Below are positions 19,220-23,658 of a DNA stretch of 23,658 bases, piece by piece (positions within the stretch are counted from its first letter, which is position 1; each line of letters begins with the position of its first letter). A program made the translations under genes and the position numbers. This DNA comes from Elysia marginata. Its lineage: Eukaryota > Mollusca > Gastropoda > Plakobranchidae. Where the stretch lies: contig BMAT01003751.1 of NCBI GenBank assembly GCA_019649035.1, positions 9,248-32,905 of the forward strand, in the 5' to 3' direction. The notes under the pieces are model-generated. The model saw only the letters and a program-made list of their open reading frames with translations. It was not told where the DNA came from and searched no databases.

Positions 19220-19906
19220 TGTGTACAGGAGGCCGTTAACTACGCTAACACTAATAAGGCTAATCTAACTACCCTAAAACCCTAGAAGCGAGTACACAAT
19301 TCTCAGCAATATTATAACAATGTATCCCAACAGGTGGGAATGAAGGCCTCGGAGTCAGGTTGTAGAACAGAAGGTACTTGATAACACAATTTTCCACAAC
19401 ACTGATGACTCCAAGACTGACAAGTCCTTGAGCGCTGCAGTTCAGCCTCGGGCCCGCCGTCAGGCCTCGGCTTCCTCCGCCTATCTCCGTAACTCCACGG
19501 AGGGAATCACTTCCATACCGAGGCGCCACTTTGAAATTAATTTAAAGCACTCGATAAACTTGTTACCTGCTACAATATGACTAATCCAATGTTAATGGAT
19601 GAATATTCACTGGACATTGGTCTAGTGCGTTGTATTTTTATATAAATGGAATTTTCTTTCACCACTCGGACAACGCAAGTGTATATGTGACGCCATTTTG
19701 TAAACAGACTTCCTTCATTTCGTTACTTTTACTGGCGCATCGGTATGGAAGTCTTTCCCCACGGAGTACCCGGTTATTGTGATTTAGGCCCAGTGGCGAG
19801 ATGCAGTCCTGCACCAACCCCTGGGGCCTCTGACATGTTACATAGGGTGCAGGCATACAGGGGAAACCCAGTTCAGCAGCTTGGGTTCTGTACTGCGTCC
19901 ACAACA
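19220..19906 (-). repeat. LTR segment 2 of the remnant, with a nested element
   Basis: The minus-strand end is TGTACACA (to 19220), followed by AATT and the primer-binding region. It shares one block with segment 1 (about 19370-19500) and another with segment 3 (19775-19906). A 256-bp inverted-repeat element occupies 19503-19758. Confidence 0.75.
19503..19758. mobile_element. 256-bp inverted-repeat element (MITE) inserted in an LTR
   Basis: The ends are imperfect inverted repeats: the left reads GGAATCACTTCCATACCGAG and the reverse complement of the right reads GGAAAGACTTCCATACCGAT, both followed by GCGCCA or a close variant. Exact 8-bp flanks CCACGGAG (19495-19502 and 19759-19766) are the target duplication. 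The related LTR segment at 18778-18944 lacks the insert at the matching point. There is no coding. GG ends with an 8-bp duplication could fit Merlin-like or Mutator-like elements; not settled. Confidence 0.85.
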
Positions 19907-20598
19907 CTCCTCCCTCCTGATAGGATGAGAAGGAGGGTAGAGGCTGCAGACCTCCACTGGCCTCACTTGCCCCCCTGGCTCCGCAACGACCCAGCCAAGG
20001 CCCCCACCAACTGCAAACAGAAGCTCCCCCAGCCCGGCTAGCCCTCCTGGCCTCACCGCGACCAGCAAGACACTTCTGCCCAACAGCCAGCAAAATCTCC
20101 CCCAGCCTGGCCAGCCTACCTGCTGCACCACGACCCTATATATAGAGAGAGATTGCTACCTCACCAACTGTCACTGGAATGACCCCTGTCCCAGTCAGCC
20201 TCCAGCTACCCTGCAGCCCAGCGAGAGACTTCCAGCAACAGTCAGACAGCAAGATAGGAGGAGTAGAGTCCAGCAGACCTCCGGTCCAGTCAGCCTCTCC
20301 AGCTGCACTGCAAACCCTCATGAGGCATCCACCAGTACCCAGAGAAGCTTACGCGGTCCGGCCTCACCGCGACCAGCAAGACACTCCCAAAACACTGGCA
20401 GAACCACTGCACTTCTGTCGCAACCAGCAGTGGCTGCTGAACTCCTTCCTGTCAATAATGTCTACCCTAGCCAGCCCAGCTTGCTATCATAGGCACAGCG
20501 ACTGAGAATTTAGAGACACATAAAGACAGGGCCTAGATCTAGCACTTGACCCAATCATGAGTGGGTCGCTACCCCACCCGTACTACCAATAATGGCAA
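19907..20598. repeat. GC-rich internal stretch between two LTR segments
   Basis: C/A/G-rich, in contrast to the AT-rich window. A 25-bp exact direct repeat (GCCTCACCGCGACCAGCAAG plus ACACT) occurs at 20050-20074 and 20361-20385. Words like CCCAGCC and CCAGCAG recur. Overlapping open frames on both strands show no recognisable domain. Confidence 0.6.
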
Positions 20599-20757
20599 TA
20601 TTGTGATTTAGGCCCAGTGGCGAGACGCAGTCCTGCACCAACCCCTGGGGCCCCTGACATGTTACATAGGGTGCAGGCATACAGGGGACACCCAGTTCAG
20701 CAGCTTGGGTTCATAACTGCATCCACAACAGGGTCAAAGGTGACCAATTTCACCACA
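20599..20757 (-). repeat. LTR segment 3 of the remnant
   Basis: A block of about 132 bp (20599-20730) is shared with segment 2 (19775-19906), differing at about seven positions. The minus-strand start TGTGGTGAAATTGG lies at 20757. Confidence 0.75.
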
Positions 20758-21120
20758 CAATTTTAAGGCCTAGATCTATAGCCTAGGCCTACATGTCCTA
20801 AATCAAGATCTAAACCAAATAATCACTTCAATGAAAATAGGAAACCAACTCTTTGTTTAACTTATAAACGAAAGTGACCAATTCTCGATAGATTTCCGAT
20901 AAAAAAAATAAGCCACTGAGACTTCTAGATCTAGATTAGATCTAGATCTAATATGTTTTTGTGAAGGTTCTTACTTCTACCTGTAGGCAACCAGGTTCAA
21001 ACTAAGTAATTCTAGATCTAGACCCAATGCAGCTTAGATTAAATCTAAATTTAGCACTAGATCTAGATGCGCATGACAAAATATCAAGAAAATCTCTCTT
21101 GATTTAGATTATAAACTTAC
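20758..21120 (-). other. Right end of the putative MTRF1L 5' intron
   Basis: AT-rich, with dense TCTAGATC words at 20925-20952 and again near 21010 and 21058. No gene or element end recognised. Confidence 0.5.
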
Positions 21121-21260
21121 TTAATTATAATGTAACTTTGGTGAGCTTGAGGAGTTGACTTCTTGCGGCCCGGTGCACTGCAGTGACTGACAAGTGGCTG
21201 ACTGCACTGGTTGCGTGCTCGCCGTGTTGTTTCTCACAAAAACGTCAAAAAGACAAACTT
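21121..21260 (-). promoter_or_regulatory. MTRF1L: Putative untranslated first exon and promoter of MTRF1L
   Basis: On the minus strand a CpG- and GC-richer block ends in a consensus donor GTAAGT (21120-21115). It contains no ATG, as fits a 5' UTR exon that would join the acceptor ending at 16802. A CRE-like TGACGTC lies just upstream (21282-21288). No TATA box is evident. The right edge of the exon is a guess. The link to the gene is inferred from splice-signal fit and strand alone. Confidence 0.4.
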
Positions 21261-21735
21261 TTCAACTTTTGAAGTTGTGAGTGACGTCCCTTTGACAGCA
21301 CGAGAAAAAAAATATTTTGGTTCGTGGAGTTGCGCGTTTCCGCACACATCATTACAATTTTACATGTGTAGATAACTATGAGTCGACTCCAGTTAAATGT
21401 TCAAACCTTTTGACATGCTGATAACAAATGTTTAGTGACAATGACTTTTGTTCAGGAACAAAAGTTTTCTTTTCACGCATGAATCTTTATAAGTTAGCCC
21501 TACCGGCGGTTGCAGTTGGTGTTCAAGGGTGAGATTTTCCGCAGGGAAAAAAGTACTAGCGTGATTGCCGTGATCTCAGTTCACATTTCAAAATTTTAAT
21601 CTTCACGGTCTGCCGAAGCCCCTGAAAAGTGAAAACTGAGTGAAGATTGTGAAGTGTGGGTTTTTTGGGAGGGCAAATTTGACCTAAGTGGTTACTGCAT
21701 ATTGCTAGACACTAGTAGACAGACAGAGACGTGAC
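21261..21735. promoter_or_regulatory. Candidate bidirectional promoter interval
   Basis: It lies between the putative MTRF1L first exon (minus) and a candidate plus-strand first exon. CpG is less depleted than in the introns. TGACGTC is at 21282-21288. No TATA box is evident. Confidence 0.25.
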
Positions 21736-21757
21736 ATGATGGCTGACACTGATATTG
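21736..21757 (+). CDS. Candidate first coding exon of a divergent gene
   Basis: ATGATGGCTGACACTGATAT begins a short frame (MMADTDI) in a fair start context (GACATGATGG) and runs into a donor-like GTAGGC at 21758. I found no following exon in the remaining 1.9 kb, so the gene would have a long first intron or the call is false. Confidence 0.2.
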
Positions 21758-22110
21758 GTAGGCTAACCTCGTGCCATTTGGCACTTGCTTACCTCTTTAT
21801 AAAATCCACCCACCCACCCCCCTTCCCCCCTGAGAAGTTATCACTTCTAATGCTTTAAGTTTTCTGCAGATTTGGACTGTTGACCCTCCTTTGTTTTCCA
21901 CCGGGCAAAATGGTTAATCGTGATCTAAGCCTAGTTCAGCCATTACATCCACGGCACATCATAATTAATAAATCCACACTTGTCTCAAGCCCCTGAACCC
22001 TAGGCCACCATACTCAAAGTTTGAACCGCATGAAGACGTGACGCGTATAACATTGCATCACCGTGTAGGAACAGATTTGAAGGCCCAAGTAGGCCTACAA
22101 TGTCATTTCA
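21758..22110. other. No recognisable gene
   Basis: It has a pyrimidine-rich tract (CCACCC repeats near 21810) followed by unremarkable sequence. Confidence 0.5.
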
Positions 22111-22140
22111 AACGTTAAACACGAGTGGTGGCGTTAGAAC

Positions 22141-22297
22141 TAGAAGTAAAAGGGGGAGGAAATGAACAGACGTTGTTTGAATAATGTGTTTTAGGTACCG
22201 CATTCAAGCTACCAACTAAAGACCTTGCGTGTGGACGACGAAAACGTATGACGTTAAAATATTTATAGGCAGGGTGCATTTTAAGGCAGACGATTGG
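22141..22297 (-). repeat. Diverged repeat copy, inverted relative to the one at 23181
   Basis: The reverse complement of 22297-22221 aligns with 23181-23258: both begin CCAATCG(T/C)CTG, share ATACGTT(T/A)TCGTCGTCC and end CGCAAGGTC, with nearly the same spacing. Beyond it, TTTTACTTCT recurs in both at a different distance. The core looks about 70% alike. Family unknown. Confidence 0.55.
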
Positions 22298-23130
22298 TTC
22301 GTGGACATTAATGCATTGGTGCCGACGAGACAAATCAATCATGCCATCTTTATTTGATCCTAAATTTCGTCAAATTGTTGACGACTTGGATAATAGATTG
22401 ACGACTATTACAATAAAATACTTGCACATGAAATCTAGGTTGTATTGAGAGTATGTCTTCCATAAAACATGTGCGATTTGTACGAAAAAATTATGGTAGA
22501 ATTTTGTTTACGGTTTGTGGATGTTTGTGATAGAACAGCAACAATACACTATCAAAGCTTTCTCTCTTTTTGTGTATAGTGTCACTCTGAATAAATACTG
22601 GACTTATCATTAAGCAATACTGGGTTTTTTTAACTTTATTTCACATTGAAGATTTTGTGCTCAACTTGAAGGCTCCTTAATGCGGATGAGAATCACACAA
22701 AAACAAAATACTCTCTTCAAATTTCTGATCTTGCTTAATATCAAAACCCGAGGCATGGTTTCTTTTAGGTTGCATTGTCTGTCTTTTGTTGTAGCTTTTT
22801 TGTTGTTTTTGAGAAAATAACAAAGCCGGGTTTGTTTGTGTTTTTTACTGTATTGCAATCAGTCTAAATGAGTCAGATGTCGGAAATTAAAATTTGAGAG
22901 AGACCTTTAAATAAAAAAAAAAAGCCTAAAGAGTAAAGAGCACTTTTATATATCGTCAAATCCACTCACATAAATAATGCTCTAAAAACTTTACATGGGT
23001 TACCCGACCGGCCATTACCAACCAAAAGTGCCCTTGAACCGGCAAAGGGGCAGTAAATGTAGCGCATCACTCTAGCATACTGACAAGATCTTTCACTGCC
23101 TATAGTTGGGTGCTCCTTAAACACATGAGA
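22298..23130. other. No recognisable gene between the two inverted repeat copies
   Basis: AT-rich. A short frame at 22339 (MPSLFDPKFRQIVDDLDNRL and a few more codons) is open for about 35 codons and matches nothing I know. Poly-A/T runs are common. Confidence 0.45.
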
Positions 23131-23180
23131 CTAAACGTTGATCTACCGGGAGCCGAGCTCCGTTTGACGGGGTCCGTTAG

Positions 23181-23295
23181 CCAATCGCCTGTTGTAAAAA
23201 CCTATGCTACCTATGGGTGTTATTATGTTATACGTTATCGTCGTCCGCTCGCAAGGTCTCAATTCACTTTATTTCTTCACCTACTTTTTACTTCT
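23181..23295 (+). repeat. Diverged repeat copy, partner of 22141-22297
   Basis: Same core as described for the partner, on the opposite strand. The conceptual peptides also agree (YYVIRYRRPLARS here, FNVIRFRRPHARS in the partner), but that follows from the DNA similarity and does not prove coding. Confidence 0.55.
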
Positions 23296-23658
23296 GGAAC
23301 TAAGAAAGAGAGCAATAATGTATCCGGTCTCCCTTTCCTTCGTCCACGACTGGTTGCCAATCAGTCTTAAAGTGGATAAAACAAAATCAAATCAATGAAA
23401 TCAACTACTTAGGTCTATGTGCAGGTGCCACATAGGAGCCAGTAGGGAGCATATTCTAATTTCTTACAACTGTAATGTGAGGGGAAAACAACAACATTAC
23501 TGCATGTAAAATCTTAATAGACAAGCTAAAACCATCATGACTGTGTGAAGAAGGAAATGATCAAAATGAAAAGCAACAAAAAATGATTAAAAGAGATTTT
23601 TTTCAGTCGAGTCACATTCGGAGAAAGTTTACATTAAGACTCTCTGTCTTTCTGCCTG
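23296..23658. other. No recognisable gene at the right edge
   Basis: AT-rich sequence without splice-supported frames or element ends that I can identify. Confidence 0.5.

Larger units (their letters stand above)
18778..20757 (-). mobile_element. LTR-retrotransposon remnant, coding-free, three LTR segments
   Basis: Read on the minus strand. LTR segments lie at about 20757-20599, 19906-19220 and 18944-18778. Full-type ends are TGTGGTGAAATTGG and CCTGTACACA. A primer-binding region starts at 19215, four bases past an LTR end. Purine-rich tracts directly precede LTR starts at 19907-19920 and 18945-18960. The shared LTR blocks are roughly 92-95% identical by eye, suggesting moderate age. No gag, pol or env coding was seen; the internal regions are nearly gone, so the element is a broken fossil and its superfamily cannot be set. 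It lies in the same orientation as MTRF1L in that gene's putative first intron. A 256-bp element is inserted in the middle LTR. Confidence 0.75.

Noticed and set aside
19659-20505. Overlapping long frames on both strands in the GC-rich stretch
   Set aside because: Low stop-codon density from GC-rich composition; no domain, and they cross LTR and nested-element borders.
1-23658. CRISPR arrays, rRNA genes, bacterial operons
   Set aside because: Nothing of the kind; spliced genes and eukaryotic transposons throughout.

Overview
The window is eukaryotic nuclear DNA: AT-rich, with long introns, spliced genes and layers of transposable elements. The mix (DIRS-like retroelement, hAT, piggyBac, mariner, short inverted-repeat elements, an LTR remnant primed by a tRNA-Leu) and the many TCTAGATC-type palindromes point to an invertebrate, perhaps a gastropod mollusc. 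The species guess is circumstantial.

One host gene is certain. On the minus strand, seven coding exons between 16775 and 4807 give a 515-residue mitochondrial class-I peptide chain release factor of the MTRF1L (mtRF1a) type. Reading phase is kept across all six introns, and the PKT codon-recognition tripeptide and the GGQ catalytic motif are both present. An upstream untranslated exon probably lies near 21121-21260, and a candidate poly(A) signal is at 4532-4537. A possible divergent first exon on the plus strand (21736-21757) would share the promoter.

From left to right: 1-1430 holds a broken, window-truncated DIRS-like (tyrosine-recombinase) retrotransposon. 1692-4486 holds a decayed hAT-transposase-derived gene on the plus strand, convergent with MTRF1L. 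In its middle sits an unrelated, intact, CpG-rich 259-codon ORF (3265-4044) with splice-like borders, a SUMO-interaction-like motif and a nuclear-localisation-like motif; I do not recognise it. The sixth coding intron (5096-9248) holds a piggyBac-like element with TTAA duplications, itself carrying a mariner and a 177-bp inverted-repeat element. The fifth coding intron (9325-14029) holds two CAGGG-ended, hAT-like non-autonomous elements; the first spans an assembly gap (11373-11558). The putative 5' UTR intron (16802-21120) holds a coding-free LTR-retroelement remnant with three LTR segments, a primer-binding region matching tRNA-Leu unusually far, and a nested 256-bp inverted-repeat element with an 8-bp target duplication.

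The right end (21.7-23.7 kb) has no gene I can identify, only two diverged inverted copies of a short repeat. The MTRF1L exons are small islands in introns grown by transposon insertion. Most elements are clearly degenerate; the 259-codon ORF is the least explained open frame.
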